A stretch of 64,000 nucleotides of DNA from assembly GCF_011290365.1 (NCBI RefSeq), contig NZ_CP049786.1:1612001-1676000 (forward strand), read 5' to 3'. Shown piece by piece: positions 27,531 to 38,306 of the stretch; positions within the stretch are counted from its first letter, which is position 1, and each line of letters starts with the position of its first letter. Under the pieces are notes generated by a model, which did not search any database, was not told the origin of the DNA, and saw only the letters and a program-made list of their open reading frames with translations. This DNA comes from Leclercia sp. 29361. GTDB lineage: Bacteria > Pseudomonadota > Gammaproteobacteria > Enterobacterales > Enterobacteriaceae. The translations under genes and the position numbers were made by a program.

Positions 27531-29291
27531 TTATTTAGCCCAAAAAGCGCTTTTGGCCTTCTGCAATTTCTCATAGGCCTTCAGCAACGACTGGTGAGCG
27601 GGGAAGGCTTTCAGATCGCTATCCACCGCCTGGAGGCCGTGGAATGGCGCTTCGCCGCTCAGGGCCGCGCTGGCGTTTTCTACCGCTTCGGCACCGTACA
27701 TGCGGGTGAAGGCGTTCAGATACTGCAGCGGCTGACGATCCTCTTCCTGGGACAGCAACAGCAGCGTCTGCAGGCAACGGTAGTAGTTCGCACGCTCTGC
27801 GCTGAATACCGAGGCGTTGAACTCGATAGTCCACTCGGTCCAGATCAGCGCCTGCTCCAGGTCGCCGCCCGCCAGTGCCAGCATCGCCTTCAGCTCACCG
27901 ATACGCAGAGTGTACCAGCCGTTGTCTTTGCCCGTCGCCAGGCCCAGCAGCTCGCGCACGCGGGTAAAGTCGTCGTGGCCTTCGTCGTCCAGCTGGGTGA
28001 TGAGGTTCAGGTAATCCTCTTTCTCCCATGCGCTCTCCGGCAGGGCCAGCAGGGTTTCGCGCAGGTGCGCACCCATGCTGTTATTCGCCAGCCACAAATC
28101 TTCCACCGGATAGATATCGGACATGCCCGGGACCAGAATACGGCAGGCATAGACGCTGAGGTGCTCGTAATCCGCGATGTACACTTCCTGGCCTTCGGCA
28201 GTGAAGATCGCCATCAGGGTGGCAAACTCTTCTTCCGTGGTGCCGGCGAAGCTCCAGTCAACAAACGGATAATCCGCGTCCTGCTTGAACATATCCCAGG
28301 AGATAGAGCCGCTGGAGTCGATGAAGTGCGTCTCCAGGTTGGCGTGCTCAGCCACTTCTTCGTCATCGAAGGTCGGCGGGGTGAACACGTCGAGATCTTT
28401 CAGGCTACGACCCTGCAGCAGCTCGGTGACGGTACGCTCCAGCGCTACGCCAAAGTCCGGGTGCGCGCCGAAGGAGGCGAAGCAGGTGCCGTTCGCCGGG
28501 TTGAACAGTACCACGCAGATCACCGGGTACTTACCGCCCAGGGAGCCGTCATAGGCAAAGATTGGGAAACCTTCGGCTTCCAGTTTGGCGATAGACTCCA
28601 CCACGCCCGGGTAGCGGGCCAGCACGTCAGCCGGGATCTCCGGCAGGCTGATGGATTCCGCGATAATGCGGTTCTTAATATGACGCTCAAACACCTCGGA
28701 CAGGCCCTGAACACGCGCTTCGTTGCGGGTGTTACCGGCGGACATGCCGTTGGAGACATACAGGTTACCGATGATGTTCATCGGAATATAGACGGTTTGC
28801 TCATCAGACTGACGGGTAAACGGCAGGGCGCAGATACCGCGATCTTCATTACCTGACTGCAGGTCGATCAGCATGCTGGCGGTCAGCTGATTGTCCAGAT
28901 CGTAAAACGCGCGCAGGCGATCGTCGAGGATCCCTTCCGGCAGTTCGTCGTCTTCCGTCAGCGGGAACCATTTTTCATTTGGATAGTGAACAAACGGGCC
29001 ATTCGCCACGGTGTCGCCCAGCCAGAAATCGGCAAAGAAATAGTTGGTGGACAGACGCTCAAAATACTCACCCAGCGCAGAGGCCAGTGCCGCTTTTTTG
29101 GTGGCACCTTTACCGTTGGTAAAGCACAGCGCGCACTCTTTATCGCGAATATGCACAGACCAGACGTGAGGGACCGGGTTAAGCCAGGAGGCTTCTTCGA
29201 TATTAAAGCCCAGGTCGGTCAGTTTTTGCTGGAAGCGAGCGATGGAATCTTCCAGGGCGGCGTCTTTGCCGGGGATAAACGTTTGAGTCAT
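27531..29291 (-). CDS. ycaO: YcaO protein, ATP-binding, S12 methylthiolation accessory
   Basis: The 586-residue protein is the founder of the YcaO family of ATP-dependent amide-activating enzymes. In E. coli it supports RimO-dependent beta-methylthiolation of ribosomal protein S12. The ATG at 29291 gives MTQTFIPGK; three upstream codons in frame are not part of the family. The YcaO domain occupies about residues 40-400 ('GATKKAALASALGEYFER' is the ATP-binding signature) and a TPR-like C-terminal part follows. The C terminus lacks the Pro-rich tail of peptide cyclodehydratases, consistent with a non-azoline role. Confidence 0.96.
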   Translation of the reverse strand: MTQTFIPGKDAALEDSIARFQQKLTDLGFNIEEASWLNPVPHVWSVHIRDKECALCFTNGKGATKKAALASALGEYFERLSTNYFFADFWLGDTVANGPFVHYPNEKWFPLTEDDELPEGILDDRLRAFYDLDNQLTASMLIDLQSGNEDRGICALPFTRQSDEQTVYIPMNIIGNLYVSNGMSAGNTRNEARVQGLSEVFERHIKNRIIAESISLPEIPADVLARYPGVVESIAKLEAEGFPIFAYDGSLGGKYPVICVVLFNPANGTCFASFGAHPDFGVALERTVTELLQGRSLKDLDVFTPPTFDDEEVAEHANLETHFIDSSGSISWDMFKQDADYPFVDWSFAGTTEEEFATLMAIFTAEGQEVYIADYEHLSVYACRILVPGMSDIYPVEDLWLANNSMGAHLRETLLALPESAWEKEDYLNLITQLDDEGHDDFTRVRELLGLATGKDNGWYTLRIGELKAMLALAGGDLEQALIWTEWTIEFNASVFSAERANYYRCLQTLLLLSQEEDRQPLQYLNAFTRMYGAEAVENASAALSGEAPFHGLQAVDSDLKAFPAHQSLLKAYEKLQKAKSAFWAK

Positions 29292-29430
29292 GGCGATCAC
29301 TTATATCGTACGGAAAGCGCGCAATGATACGGGTTTTACATGGCAGGCGCTATCTCCCCAGCGGTTTCGGCGAAAATAAAAGGCTGGGCTATGCTTATAT
29401 TCAGTAACCTACTGTAAAGGAATATAAAAA

Positions 29431-30123
29431 ATGAAAGCATTCGATCTTCAACGAATGGCCTTTGATAAAGTACCCGTTGAGTTTTTAGGCGAGGTCGCGC
29501 TGCGAAGTCTCTATACCTTTGTACTGGTTTTCCTGTTCCTCAAACTTACAGGGCGGCGCGGCGTGCGTCAGATGTCGCTCTTCGAAGTGTTAATCATTCT
29601 GACGCTGGGGTCGGCGGCGGGTGACGTGGCCTTTTATGACGACGTACCGATGATCCCCGTCTTTATCGTTTTTGTCACCCTGGCGTTGCTCTATCGGCTG
29701 GTGATGTGGCTGATGTCGAAAAGTGAAAAGCTGGAAGATCTGCTTGAGGGTAAACCGGTCGCCATTGTCGAAGAGGGCAAGCTGGCCTGGGAAAAAGTTA
29801 AGCGCGCCAACATGACCGAGTTTGAGTTCTTTATGGAACTGCGGGTGAGCAGCGTCGAGCAGCTTGGACAGGTGAAGCTGGCCATTATGGAGACCAACGG
29901 GCAGATAAGCGTCTATTTTTACGACGATGACCAGGTTAAGCCCGGGCTGTGCATATTGCCGGATGAATTTGTGGAACGTTTTATGACAATACCTGAAGTC
30001 GGCGACTATGCCTGCCGACGTTGCGGCCATGTTGAGATGCTACAGGCCGGGGCGCATCAATTATGTCCACGCTGCACGAATCCGGAATGGACGAAGGTTA
30101 GCCGGGCCAAACGCATCACCTGA
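29431..30123 (+). CDS. ycaP: DUF421 inner-membrane protein YcaP
   Basis: The 230-residue protein has three hydrophobic helices (about 25-100) followed by a cytoplasmic DUF421 domain (YetF-like). It ends in a zinc-ribbon with two CxxC pairs ('CRRC' and 'CPRC') near residues 190-215. It matches E. coli YcaP throughout. Function is unknown. It is divergent from ycaO and has its own ribosome-binding site (AAAGGAA). Confidence 0.94.
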   Translation: MKAFDLQRMAFDKVPVEFLGEVALRSLYTFVLVFLFLKLTGRRGVRQMSLFEVLIILTLGSAAGDVAFYDDVPMIPVFIVFVTLALLYRLVMWLMSKSEKLEDLLEGKPVAIVEEGKLAWEKVKRANMTEFEFFMELRVSSVEQLGQVKLAIMETNGQISVYFYDDDQVKPGLCILPDEFVERFMTIPEVGDYACRRCGHVEMLQAGAHQLCPRCTNPEWTKVSRAKRIT

Positions 30124-30285
30124 CAGCCATTTTGTCGGTTTTGTGACAACCCGCTGGCAGAATGTATTGTGTGACGGCGGGCACATTTCCTGGGTCATAA
30201 GTTTTAGACATTGCGGCGCGTGTCACTGAATGATAAAACCGATATCCACAGTTATAACTTATGGCTTTTAGCGTGGTGAGGGGAA

Positions 30286-31374
30286 ATGGCTCAGGTCTTT
30301 AATTTTAGTTCAGGTCCGGCAATGTTACCGGCGGATGTACTCAAACAGGCTCAACAGGAGCTGTGCGACTGGAACGGTCTTGGCACCTCGGTGATGGAAG
30401 TCAGCCACCGTGGTAAAGAGTTTATTCAAGTGGCAGAAGAGGCAGAAGCAGATTTTCGCTTCCTGCTAAATATCCCCTCAAATTACAAAGTATTATTCTG
30501 CCACGGCGGCGGACGCGGTCAGTTCGCGGGCATTCCGTTGAACCTGCTGGGTGACAAAACCACCGCGGACTACGTTGATGCCGGTTACTGGGCGGCCAGC
30601 GCAGTAAAAGAAGCGCACAAATATTGCTCTCCGAATGTGATCGATGCCAAAGTCACCGTCGACGGTTTACGCGCGGTGAAGCCGATGAGCGAATGGCAGC
30701 TCTCCCGGGATGCAGCCTACCTGCACTACTGCCCGAATGAAACCATTGACGGCATCGCCATCCATGAAGAGCCCAACTTTGGCGAGAACGTAGTGGTGAC
30801 GGCGGACTTCTCCTCTACCATTCTCTCTGCCCCGCTGGATGTCAGCCGCTATGGCGTGATCTACGCCGGCGCGCAGAAAAACATCGGCCCGGCCGGTCTG
30901 ACCCTGGTGATCGTGCGTGAAGATCTGCTGGGTAAAGCCCACAAATCCTGCCCGTCAATTCTCGATTACACCGTGCTGAACGATAACGACTCCATGTTCA
31001 ACACTCCGCCGACCTTTGCCTGGTACCTCTCTGGCCTGGTCTTTAAATGGCTGCGAAATAACGGCGGCGTGGCGCAGATGAACAAGATCAACCAGCAGAA
31101 ATCTGAGCTGCTGTACAGTGTGATCGACGGCAGCGATTTCTACCGCAATGACGTCGCCAAAGCTAACCGCTCCCGCATGAACATCCCGTTCCAGCTGGCC
31201 GACAGCAATCTCGATAAACTGTTCCTGGAAGAGTCCTTCGCCGCAGGTCTGCACGCGCTGAAAGGCCACCGTGTGGTGGGCGGAATGCGTGCATCTATTT
31301 ATAACGCCATGCCGTTCGAAGGCGTTCAGGCCCTGACCGACTTCATGACTGACTTCGAACGTCGCCACGGTTAA
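30286..31374 (+). CDS. serC: Phosphoserine/phosphohydroxythreonine aminotransferase
   Basis: The PLP enzyme makes 3-phosphoserine for serine synthesis and 4-phosphohydroxythreonine for PLP synthesis. The 362-residue protein is near-identical to E. coli SerC, with the PLP lysine K198 in 'GAQKNIG'. It is the first gene of the serC-aroA operon. The 162 bp upstream hold its promoter; in E. coli this operon responds to Lrp and cAMP-CRP. Confidence 0.98.
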   Translation: MAQVFNFSSGPAMLPADVLKQAQQELCDWNGLGTSVMEVSHRGKEFIQVAEEAEADFRFLLNIPSNYKVLFCHGGGRGQFAGIPLNLLGDKTTADYVDAGYWAASAVKEAHKYCSPNVIDAKVTVDGLRAVKPMSEWQLSRDAAYLHYCPNETIDGIAIHEEPNFGENVVVTADFSSTILSAPLDVSRYGVIYAGAQKNIGPAGLTLVIVREDLLGKAHKSCPSILDYTVLNDNDSMFNTPPTFAWYLSGLVFKWLRNNGGVAQMNKINQQKSELLYSVIDGSDFYRNDVAKANRSRMNIPFQLADSNLDKLFLEESFAAGLHALKGHRVVGGMRASIYNAMPFEGVQALTDFMTDFERRHG

Positions 31375-31388
31375 TTGCGCCCCTGTTT

Positions 31389-31418
31389 ACCCCGCGGCCA
31401 GGCTGCGGGGTTTTTATT
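31389..31418 (+). terminator. Intercistronic attenuator in serC-aroA
   Basis: ACCCCGC (31389-31395) pairs with GCGGGGT (31405-31411), followed by TTTTTATT. A complete terminator inside the operon should reduce aroA relative to serC, as reported for E. coli. Confidence 0.85.
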
Positions 31419-31442
31419 ATGTTGAATTGAGAGTTAAGTTTC

Positions 31443-32726
31443 ATGGAATCCCTGACGTTACAACCTATCGCGCGGGTAGATGGCACCATTAATCTGCCTG
31501 GTTCAAAAAGTGTCTCGAACCGCGCCTTGCTGCTGGCAGCGCTGGCCAACGGCACCACTGTTCTCACTAACCTGCTGGACAGCGATGACGTTCGCCATAT
31601 GCTCAATGCGCTGAAAGCGTTGGGAGTCCACTATACCCTGTCCGCCGATCGCACCCGCTGCGAAGTGACCGGCAATGCCGGGGCCCTGCACTCCGCTGAG
31701 GCGCTGGAGCTGTTCCTCGGTAATGCCGGTACGGCAATGCGTCCGCTGGCGGCGGCCCTGTGCCTGGGCAGCAACGACATCGTACTGACCGGCGAGCCGC
31801 GCATGAAAGAGCGCCCGATTGGCCACCTGGTGGATGCGCTGCGTCAGGGCGGCGCGCAGATTGAGTATCTGGAACAGGAAAACTATCCGCCGCTGCGTCT
31901 GCGCGGTGGCTTTACCGGTGGCGAAGTGGCGGTGGACGGTAGCGTCTCCAGCCAGTTCCTGACCGCGCTGCTGATGACCGCACCGCTGGCGCCGCAGGAC
32001 ACCACTATCACCATCAAAGGTGAGCTGGTTTCCAAACCTTACATCGATATCACTCTGCATCTGATGAAGACCTTTGGCGTAGAAGTTGAAAACCACAGCT
32101 ACCAGCGTTTCGTGGTGCGCGGTGGGCAGCAGTACCAGACACCAGGTAACTACCTGGTAGAAGGCGATGCCTCATCGGCCTCCTACTTCCTGGCCGCAGG
32201 CGCCATTAAAGGCGGCACTGTCAAAGTGACCGGTATCGGCCGCAACAGCGTGCAGGGCGACATTCGCTTTGCCGATGTGCTGGAGAAGATGGGCGCGGTG
32301 GTCACCTGGGGCGATGACTTCATCTCCTGTACCCGCGGTGAACTGAACGCTATCGATATGGACATGAACCATATCCCGGATGCGGCGATGACCATTGCCA
32401 CGGCGGCACTGTTTGCCAAAGGCACCACCACGATGCGTAACATCTATAACTGGCGCGTTAAAGAGACCGATCGCCTGTTCGCGATGGCCACTGAGCTGCG
32501 CAAAGTGGGTGCCGAAGTGGAAGAGGGCGAGGACTACATCCGCGTGACGCCACCGGCCCAGCTGCAGGCGGCGGAAATTGGCACCTACAACGACCACCGG
32601 ATGGCGATGTGCTTCTCGCTGGTGGCGCTGTCGGATACCCCGGTTACCATTCTCGATCCGAAATGCACCGCGAAAACCTTCCCGGACTATTTCGACCAGC
32701 TGGCGCGTATCAGTACGCTTGCCTGA
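31443..32726 (+). CDS. aroA: 3-Phosphoshikimate 1-carboxyvinyltransferase (EPSP synthase)
   Basis: Sixth step of the shikimate pathway: joins phosphoenolpyruvate and shikimate-3-phosphate. The 427-residue class I enzyme keeps the conserved GNAGTAMRP (93-101) with the wild-type Gly96, so it should have the normal glyphosate-sensitive active site. It lies 68 bp after serC, separated by the attenuator hairpin. Confidence 0.98.
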   Translation: MESLTLQPIARVDGTINLPGSKSVSNRALLLAALANGTTVLTNLLDSDDVRHMLNALKALGVHYTLSADRTRCEVTGNAGALHSAEALELFLGNAGTAMRPLAAALCLGSNDIVLTGEPRMKERPIGHLVDALRQGGAQIEYLEQENYPPLRLRGGFTGGEVAVDGSVSSQFLTALLMTAPLAPQDTTITIKGELVSKPYIDITLHLMKTFGVEVENHSYQRFVVRGGQQYQTPGNYLVEGDASSASYFLAAGAIKGGTVKVTGIGRNSVQGDIRFADVLEKMGAVVTWGDDFISCTRGELNAIDMDMNHIPDAAMTIATAALFAKGTTTMRNIYNWRVKETDRLFAMATELRKVGAEVEEGEDYIRVTPPAQLQAAEIGTYNDHRMAMCFSLVALSDTPVTILDPKCTAKTFPDYFDQLARISTLA

Positions 32727-32732
32727 CGATCC

Positions 32733-32766
32733 CCTGCCGCACCGCCCGGTGCGGCACTTAATTACT
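32733..32766 (+). terminator. Hairpin after aroA
   Basis: GCCGCACC (32736-32743) and GGTGCGGC (32748-32755) form a perfect stem with a 4-base loop. The T-tract is short, so it may be a weak terminator. Confidence 0.6.
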
Positions 32767-32863
32767 TACACTTCATGACGCTGTCATCGTCCAATTCTTC
32801 TACACTCAGCTTCAATCATTCCGTAATTTGCACGCAAAGGTAACAGTTGTGCACGTTGATGCG

Positions 32864-32869
32864 TATAAT
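32864..32869 (+). promoter_or_regulatory. Consensus -10 element before cmk
   Basis: A perfect TATAAT lies 45 bp before the cmk start. A good -35 hexamer at the ideal distance is not obvious. It is the probable promoter for cmk-rpsA. Confidence 0.5.
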
Positions 32870-32913
32870 GCGCGGCGTTTACACAACGGTATGCCTACTT
32901 TAAGGAGAAAAAG

Positions 32914-33597
32914 ATGACGGCAATTGCCCCGGTTATCACCATTGACGGGCCGAGTGGTGCAGGGAAAGGTACCCTGTGCAAAGCAATGGCGGAAGCATTG
33001 CAATGGCATCTTTTAGATTCGGGCGCAATCTATCGTGTGCTGGCGCTGGCTGCTCTGCATCACCATGTTGATGTGGCTTCTGAAGAGGCGCTGGTGCCGC
33101 TGGCCGCTCATCTGGACGTGCGTTTTGTCTCTACCAACGGCAACCTGGAAGTGATTCTGGAAGGGGAAGACGTCAGCGGTGAGATCCGCACCCAGGACGT
33201 GGCGAATGCCGCCTCCCAGGTCGCTGCGTTCCCGCGCGTTCGCGAGGCGCTTTTACGCCGCCAGCGCGCCTTCCGCGATGCACCGGGCCTGATCGCCGAC
33301 GGACGCGACATGGGCACCGTGGTTTTCCCGGATGCGCCGGTCAAAATTTTCCTCGACGCGTCCTCGGAAGAGCGCGCGCAGCGCCGCATGCTACAGTTGC
33401 AGGAAAAGGGCTTTAGTGTTAACTTTGAACGTCTTTTGTCCGAGATAAAAGAACGCGACGACCGCGACCGTAATCGCGCCGTTGCGCCGCTTGTTCCCGC
33501 AGATGATGCATTAGTTCTGGATTCTACCAGTTTAACTATTGAGCAAGTGATTGAAAAAGCGCTACAATATGCGCGCCAAAAACTGGCAATCGCGTAA
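32914..33597 (+). CDS. cmk: Cytidylate kinase
   Basis: Phosphorylates CMP and dCMP, recycling nucleotides from RNA turnover and phospholipid synthesis. The 227-residue protein has the P-loop GPSGAGKGT (12-20) and the family '[13 protein letters not shown]' substrate segment. The ribosome-binding site AAGGAG is strong. It precedes rpsA as in E. coli. ycaL, which lies between aroA and cmk in K-12, is not present in the 187-bp gap. Confidence 0.98.
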   Translation: MTAIAPVITIDGPSGAGKGTLCKAMAEALQWHLLDSGAIYRVLALAALHHHVDVASEEALVPLAAHLDVRFVSTNGNLEVILEGEDVSGEIRTQDVANAASQVAAFPRVREALLRRQRAFRDAPGLIADGRDMGTVVFPDAPVKIFLDASSEERAQRRMLQLQEKGFSVNFERLLSEIKERDDRDRNRAVAPLVPADDALVLDSTSLTIEQVIEKALQYARQKLAIA

Positions 33598-33708
33598 TCG
33601 CGACAGATTTAGCAGTACCCCCGCTGCAATGGATTGACGGCGGGTATGTGAAACAACCCCATCCGGCATGGAGCCAGGTGGACGTTAATATTAACCTGAA
33701 GATTAAAC
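33598..33708 (+). promoter_or_regulatory. rpsA leader (S1 autoregulatory translation initiation region)
   Basis: The 111 bp before rpsA lack a good Shine-Dalgarno sequence. The last 30 bases are AU-rich with the self-complementary 'TTAATATTAA', as in the E. coli rpsA leader. That leader folds into hairpins, drives very efficient initiation without SD and is repressed by free S1. The same mechanism is likely here by conservation. Confidence 0.6.
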
Positions 33709-35382
33709 ATGACTGAATCTTTTGCTCAACTATTTGAAGAATCCTTAAAAACAATCGAAACCCGTCCGGGTTCCATCGTTCGTGGTGTTGTTGTTGCTAT
33801 CGACAAAGATATCGTACTGGTTGACGCCGGTCTGAAATCTGAGTCCGCCATTCCGGCAGAGCAGTTCAAAAACGCCCAGGGCGAGCTGGAAATCCAGGTT
33901 GGTGACGAAGTTGACGTTGCTCTGGATGCAGTAGAAGACGGCTTCGGTGAAACCCTGCTGTCCCGTGAGAAAGCTAAACGTCACGAAGCTTGGATCACGC
34001 TGGAAAAAGCTTACGAAGAAGCTGAAACTGTAGTCGGTGTTATCAACGGCAAAGTTAAAGGTGGCTTCACTGTTGAGCTGAATGGTATTCGTGCGTTCCT
34101 GCCAGGTTCACTGGTAGACGTTCGTCCAGTTCGTGACACCCTGCACCTGGAAGGCAAAGAGCTTGAGTTCAAAGTAATCAAGCTTGACCAGAAGCGTAAC
34201 AACGTTGTTGTTTCCCGTCGTGCCGTTATCGAATCCGAAAACAGCGCAGAACGCGATCAGCTGCTGGAAAACCTGCAGGAAGGCATGGAAGTCAAAGGTA
34301 TCGTTAAGAACCTCACTGACTACGGCGCATTCGTTGACCTGGGCGGCGTTGATGGCCTGCTGCACATCACCGACATGGCGTGGAAACGCGTTAAGCACCC
34401 AAGCGAAATCGTGAACGTGGGCGACGAAATCACTGTTAAAGTGCTGAAGTTCGACCGCGAGCGTACTCGTGTATCCCTCGGCCTGAAACAGCTGGGCGAA
34501 GATCCATGGGTTGCTATCGCTAAACGTTACCCAGAAGGTACTAAACTGACTGGTCGCGTTACCAACCTGACCGACTACGGCTGCTTCGTTGAAATCGAAG
34601 AAGGCGTTGAAGGCCTGGTGCACGTTTCCGAAATGGACTGGACCAACAAAAACATCCACCCATCCAAAGTTGTTAACGTTGGTGATGTAGTGGAAGTTAT
34701 GGTTCTGGATATCGACGAAGAACGTCGTCGTATCTCCCTGGGCCTGAAGCAGTGCAAAAACAACCCATGGCAGCAGTTCGCGGAAACCCACAACAAGGGC
34801 GACCGTGTTGAAGGTAAAATCAAGTCTATCACTGACTTCGGTATCTTCATCGGCCTGGACGGCGGCATCGACGGCCTGGTTCACCTGTCTGACATCTCCT
34901 GGAACGTTGCAGGCGAAGAAGCAGTACGTGAATACAAAAAAGGCGACGAAATCGCAGCAGTTGTTCTGCAGGTTGACGCAGAGCGTGAGCGTATCTCTCT
35001 GGGCGTTAAACAGCTCGCAGAAGATCCGTTCAACAACTGGGTTGCACTGAACAAGAAAGGCGCAATCGTAAACGGTAAAGTGACTGCAGTTGACGCGAAA
35101 GGCGCAACCGTAGAACTGGCTGACGGCGTTGAAGGCTACCTGCGCGCTTCTGAAGCTTCACGTGACCGCGTTGAAGATGCAACTCTGGTTCTGAGCGTAG
35201 GCGACGACGTTGAAGCTAAATTCACCGGCGTTGACCGCAAAAACCGTGCAATCAGCCTGTCTGTTCGTGCTAAAGACGAAGCTGATGAGAAAGATGCAAT
35301 CGCAACTGTTAACAAACAGGAAGATGCAAACTTCTCTAACAACGCAATGGCTGAAGCTTTCAAAGCAGCTAAAGGCGAATAA
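33709..35382 (+). CDS. rpsA: 30S ribosomal protein S1
   Basis: The 557-residue RNA-binding protein has six S1/OB repeats. The first two bind the ribosome and the others bind mRNA. Repeats are visible as recurring 'V..GxVxxxxDYGxFVxL' and 'RxSLGLKQ' blocks. Codon usage is strongly biased, as in highly expressed genes. It follows cmk by 111 bp. Confidence 0.99.
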   Translation: MTESFAQLFEESLKTIETRPGSIVRGVVVAIDKDIVLVDAGLKSESAIPAEQFKNAQGELEIQVGDEVDVALDAVEDGFGETLLSREKAKRHEAWITLEKAYEEAETVVGVINGKVKGGFTVELNGIRAFLPGSLVDVRPVRDTLHLEGKELEFKVIKLDQKRNNVVVSRRAVIESENSAERDQLLENLQEGMEVKGIVKNLTDYGAFVDLGGVDGLLHITDMAWKRVKHPSEIVNVGDEITVKVLKFDRERTRVSLGLKQLGEDPWVAIAKRYPEGTKLTGRVTNLTDYGCFVEIEEGVEGLVHVSEMDWTNKNIHPSKVVNVGDVVEVMVLDIDEERRRISLGLKQCKNNPWQQFAETHNKGDRVEGKIKSITDFGIFIGLDGGIDGLVHLSDISWNVAGEEAVREYKKGDEIAAVVLQVDAERERISLGVKQLAEDPFNNWVALNKKGAIVNGKVTAVDAKGATVELADGVEGYLRASEASRDRVEDATLVLSVGDDVEAKFTGVDRKNRAISLSVRAKDEADEKDAIATVNKQEDANFSNNAMAEAFKAAKGE

Positions 35383-35434
35383 GTTACTCGTAGAGTAACT
35401 TGACAGATTGCAGGATTCGTCCTGTAATCAATAA

Positions 35435-35464
35435 CAAAGGGCGGCTACGGCCGCCCTTGTTTAA
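35435..35464 (+). terminator. Terminator after rpsA
   Basis: AAGGGCGGC (35437-35445) and GCCGCCCTT (35450-35458) pair around a TACG tetraloop; the downstream T-run is short. Partial read-through to ihfB is plausible. Confidence 0.75.
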
Positions 35465-35502
35465 GCTGATTAGCTAATGGGTTTGAAGGAACCGGAGGAA
35501 TC

Positions 35503-35790
35503 ATGACCAAGTCAGAATTGATTGAAAGACTTGCCAGCCAGCAATCGCACATTCCTGCGAAAGCAGTGGAAGATGCCGTAAAAGAGATGCTGGAGCATAT
35601 GGCGACCACTCTTGCACAGGGCGAGCGCATTGAAATCCGCGGTTTCGGTAGTTTTTCTCTGCACTATCGTGCTCCACGCACCGGGCGTAACCCGAAGACT
35701 GGCGACAAAGTAGAGCTGGAAGGTAAATACGTTCCGCACTTTAAGCCGGGTAAAGAACTGCGCGATCGCGCCAATATTTACGGCGACTGA
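35503..35790 (+). CDS. ihfB: Integration host factor subunit beta
   Basis: This subunit of the DNA-bending heterodimer IHF partners with IhfA. The 95-residue protein is almost identical to E. coli IhfB, with the beta-arm '[12 protein letters not shown]' and the basic HU-family core. It is one residue longer at the C terminus (extra Asp after ANIYG). The ribosome-binding site GGAGGA is strong. Confidence 0.98.
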   Translation: MTKSELIERLASQQSHIPAKAVEDAVKEMLEHMATTLAQGERIEIRGFGSFSLHYRAPRTGRNPKTGDKVELEGKYVPHFKPGKELRDRANIYGD

Positions 35791-35824
35791 GTCTGGCCTG
35801 CGGGCGAAACTGAGTCATCAAAAG

Positions 35825-35850
35825 AAAAGCACCTGCGGGTGCTTTTTTTG
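35825..35850 (+). terminator. Terminator after ihfB
   Basis: AAAAGCACC (35825-35833) pairs with GGTGCTTTT (35838-35846) around TGCG, followed by T residues. Confidence 0.92.
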
Positions 35851-36005
35851 TTTCTGTATTCCCCGATCCTGAACCGGCACCGCACGTTTTTCGACCGGTT
35901 GCTGCAAACCGATCATTTCTCGCCAGCCCTGGCTGCAACCTCACACTTCCATACCTGACATGCTAAACGACCCGGCGCACACTGCTCTGATACAGGGAGG
36001 TGTAA

Positions 36006-38270
36006 ATGTGTCTGTCAACGCTCGCGACATGTCTAATCCTGGCCATCTTACCGCTGCTCTGGTTGCCCGTGCTGCCGGCGCTGCCGGTTATCCAGGCCAC
36101 GATCGTTGCCGGCGTCCTGCTGGCCTTAATTCGCCATCAGATTGCGCGCTATCTGGGCTTCTGTCTGCTCTTTTTTGCCTGGGGCGGGCTGGCAGCGCTG
36201 AGCGCAGTCTGGCCGATGCAGCATCTGACCTCCAGCCCGCAGAAGGCTGAGCTGGAGATTGTGGCGACCGGAAGCGACAGGATGTACCAGGCCCGCATCA
36301 TCCGGCTTAACGGCAGGGCGATGCTGCCCGCACCAGGCGTCACGTTATATGGCAATACGCTGCCGCAGCCGGGCTGTGCCGGGCAACGCTGGAAGATGAC
36401 CCTGACGCTGCGGCCCGTGCACGGTCAGCTTAACGACGGGGGATTCGATGCCCAGCGCTATGCTCTGGCGCAGCACCAGCCGCTGACCGGGCGTTTTACC
36501 CATGCAGAGGTACTGGATGCCCGCTGCAGCTTACGCGCCCGGTATCTTGCCACGCTGACGAATATGCTCTCGTCGTATACCTGGGGGCCGGTTCTGCTGG
36601 GCCTTGGCATGGGGGAGCGTCTGGCGGTGACGCCCGACATCAAAAATCTGATGCGGGAAACGGGCACCGCGCATCTGATGGCAATTTCAGGATTGCATAT
36701 TGCGCTGGCGGCGTCGGTTATCTGGCTGCTGGTACGCAGCATACAATTTTTCGTTCCGGCGCGCTGGGTAGGCTGGCGTGCTCCGCTGGTGGCGGGATTC
36801 TGTTTTGCCGCTTTTTACGCCTGGCTCACCGGATTGCAGCCACCCGCGCTGCGCACCGTCGTCTCGCTGGGTGCGTATCTGGCGCTACAGTTGAGCGGCC
36901 GTCTCTGGTCGCCATGGCAGATATGGCGGGTTTGCATCGCCGCCATTCTGCTGGTCGACCCGTTGGCGGTGTTATCCCATAGTCTTTTACTGTCGGCCTT
37001 TGCGGTGGCGGTGCTCATTTTCTGGTATCAGTGGGTGCCCAGGCCCCGTTTAACCGGGCCATGGGCGATCCAGGCGGTGGTTAATCTGCTGCATCTCCAG
37101 CTCGGCATGCTGTTGCTGTTGCTGCCGGTGCAGGTGATGGTCTTTCACGGGTTCAGCCTGTCATCACTGGTTGCGAACCTGGTGGCAGTACCGCTGGTGA
37201 CCTTTATCTCGGTGCCGCTCATTCTGCTGGGGATGTGGCTGCATCTCGGGATATGGCCGCTGGCGGAAAACGGGGTCTGGACACTGGCGGATGGCTCACT
37301 GTCGCTGCTGTTTGGCTTCCTGACCACGCTGCCTGACGGTTGGATCCCGGTCGATAAGCGCTGGCTGTGGCTGACCCTGCTGCCCTGGGTCGTCATTATC
37401 GCCTGGCGGATGCGCGGCGCACGAACTTACCCGGTGGTCTGTGTGTCGGCACTGGTGCTGGCAGCCAGTCCGTTATGGCGGGCTAACAAAACGGAAGGGT
37501 GGGCGGTGCATATGCTGGATGTCGGGCAGGGGCTGGCAGTGGTAATCGAGCGGCAGGGAAAAGCGATTTTATATGACACCGGGCCTGCATGGCCGGGCGG
37601 GGACAGCGCCCAACAGCTAATTATTCCCTGGCTGCGCTGGCACCACCTACGCCCGGAGGGGGTGATTGTCAGCCATGATCATCTGGACCATATTGGTGGG
37701 CTGGCGTCGCTACGTCAGGCGTGGCCGAAGATGTGGATACGCAGCCCGCTGCGCCAGAAGGGACATAGAGCCTGTTTTCGCGGTGAGCGCTGGCAGTGGC
37801 AGGGGCTGACCTTCAGCGCGCACTGGCCTCTCGCCACCGCACCGCAGCGCGGCAACAACGGCTCCTGCGTTGTAAAAATTGAGGACGGCACCTATAGCCT
37901 GTTGTTAACCGGGGATATTGAGGCGCAGGGAGAAAAAGCGATGCTCAGTCATCACTGGCAATATCTTGCGTCTACACTTATCCAGGTGCCGCACCATGGC
38001 AGTAATACCTCTTCGTCACTCCCTCTGGTGCAGCGCGTGGGTGGGCGCATCGCCCTGGTGTCTGCATCCCGCTATAACGCGTGGCGACTGCCCTCGAACA
38101 AGGTGGCTCGCCGTTACAGAAAGGAGGGGTATCTCTGGTTAGCCACGCCCCGATCTGGACAAATCACTGTGTCGTTTTCGCAACATGGCTGGCAAATCCA
38201 ACGCTTACGGGATCAAATTTTCCCCCGTTGGTATCATCAGTGGTTTGGCGCGCCCGGAGATAACGGGTAG
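36006..38270 (+). CDS. ycaI: ComEC/Rec2-family membrane protein YcaI
   Basis: The 754-residue protein matches E. coli YcaI/ComEC. An N-terminal soluble domain and about ten membrane helices (Competence domain, roughly 200-480) precede a C-terminal metallo-beta-lactamase-like domain with 'SHDHLDHIGG'. ComEC forms the inner-membrane DNA uptake channel in naturally competent bacteria; enterobacteria keep the gene and its everyday role is uncertain. An AGGGAGGTG ribosome-binding site supports the ATG at 36006. msbA begins 36 bp after the stop. Confidence 0.94.
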   Translation: MCLSTLATCLILAILPLLWLPVLPALPVIQATIVAGVLLALIRHQIARYLGFCLLFFAWGGLAALSAVWPMQHLTSSPQKAELEIVATGSDRMYQARIIRLNGRAMLPAPGVTLYGNTLPQPGCAGQRWKMTLTLRPVHGQLNDGGFDAQRYALAQHQPLTGRFTHAEVLDARCSLRARYLATLTNMLSSYTWGPVLLGLGMGERLAVTPDIKNLMRETGTAHLMAISGLHIALAASVIWLLVRSIQFFVPARWVGWRAPLVAGFCFAAFYAWLTGLQPPALRTVVSLGAYLALQLSGRLWSPWQIWRVCIAAILLVDPLAVLSHSLLLSAFAVAVLIFWYQWVPRPRLTGPWAIQAVVNLLHLQLGMLLLLLPVQVMVFHGFSLSSLVANLVAVPLVTFISVPLILLGMWLHLGIWPLAENGVWTLADGSLSLLFGFLTTLPDGWIPVDKRWLWLTLLPWVVIIAWRMRGARTYPVVCVSALVLAASPLWRANKTEGWAVHMLDVGQGLAVVIERQGKAILYDTGPAWPGGDSAQQLIIPWLRWHHLRPEGVIVSHDHLDHIGGLASLRQAWPKMWIRSPLRQKGHRACFRGERWQWQGLTFSAHWPLATAPQRGNNGSCVVKIEDGTYSLLLTGDIEAQGEKAMLSHHWQYLASTLIQVPHHGSNTSSSLPLVQRVGGRIALVSASRYNAWRLPSNKVARRYRKEGYLWLATPRSGQITVSFSQHGWQIQRLRDQIFPRWYHQWFGAPGDNG

Positions 38271-38306
38271 AATATGCGGCTATTTCAACAAATGCTGGTT
38301 TTTTGA

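Noticed and set aside
35960-36250. Short frame of 96 codons overlapping the start of ycaI
   Set aside because: It is out of frame with ycaI, which has the better ribosome-binding site and a clear family match.
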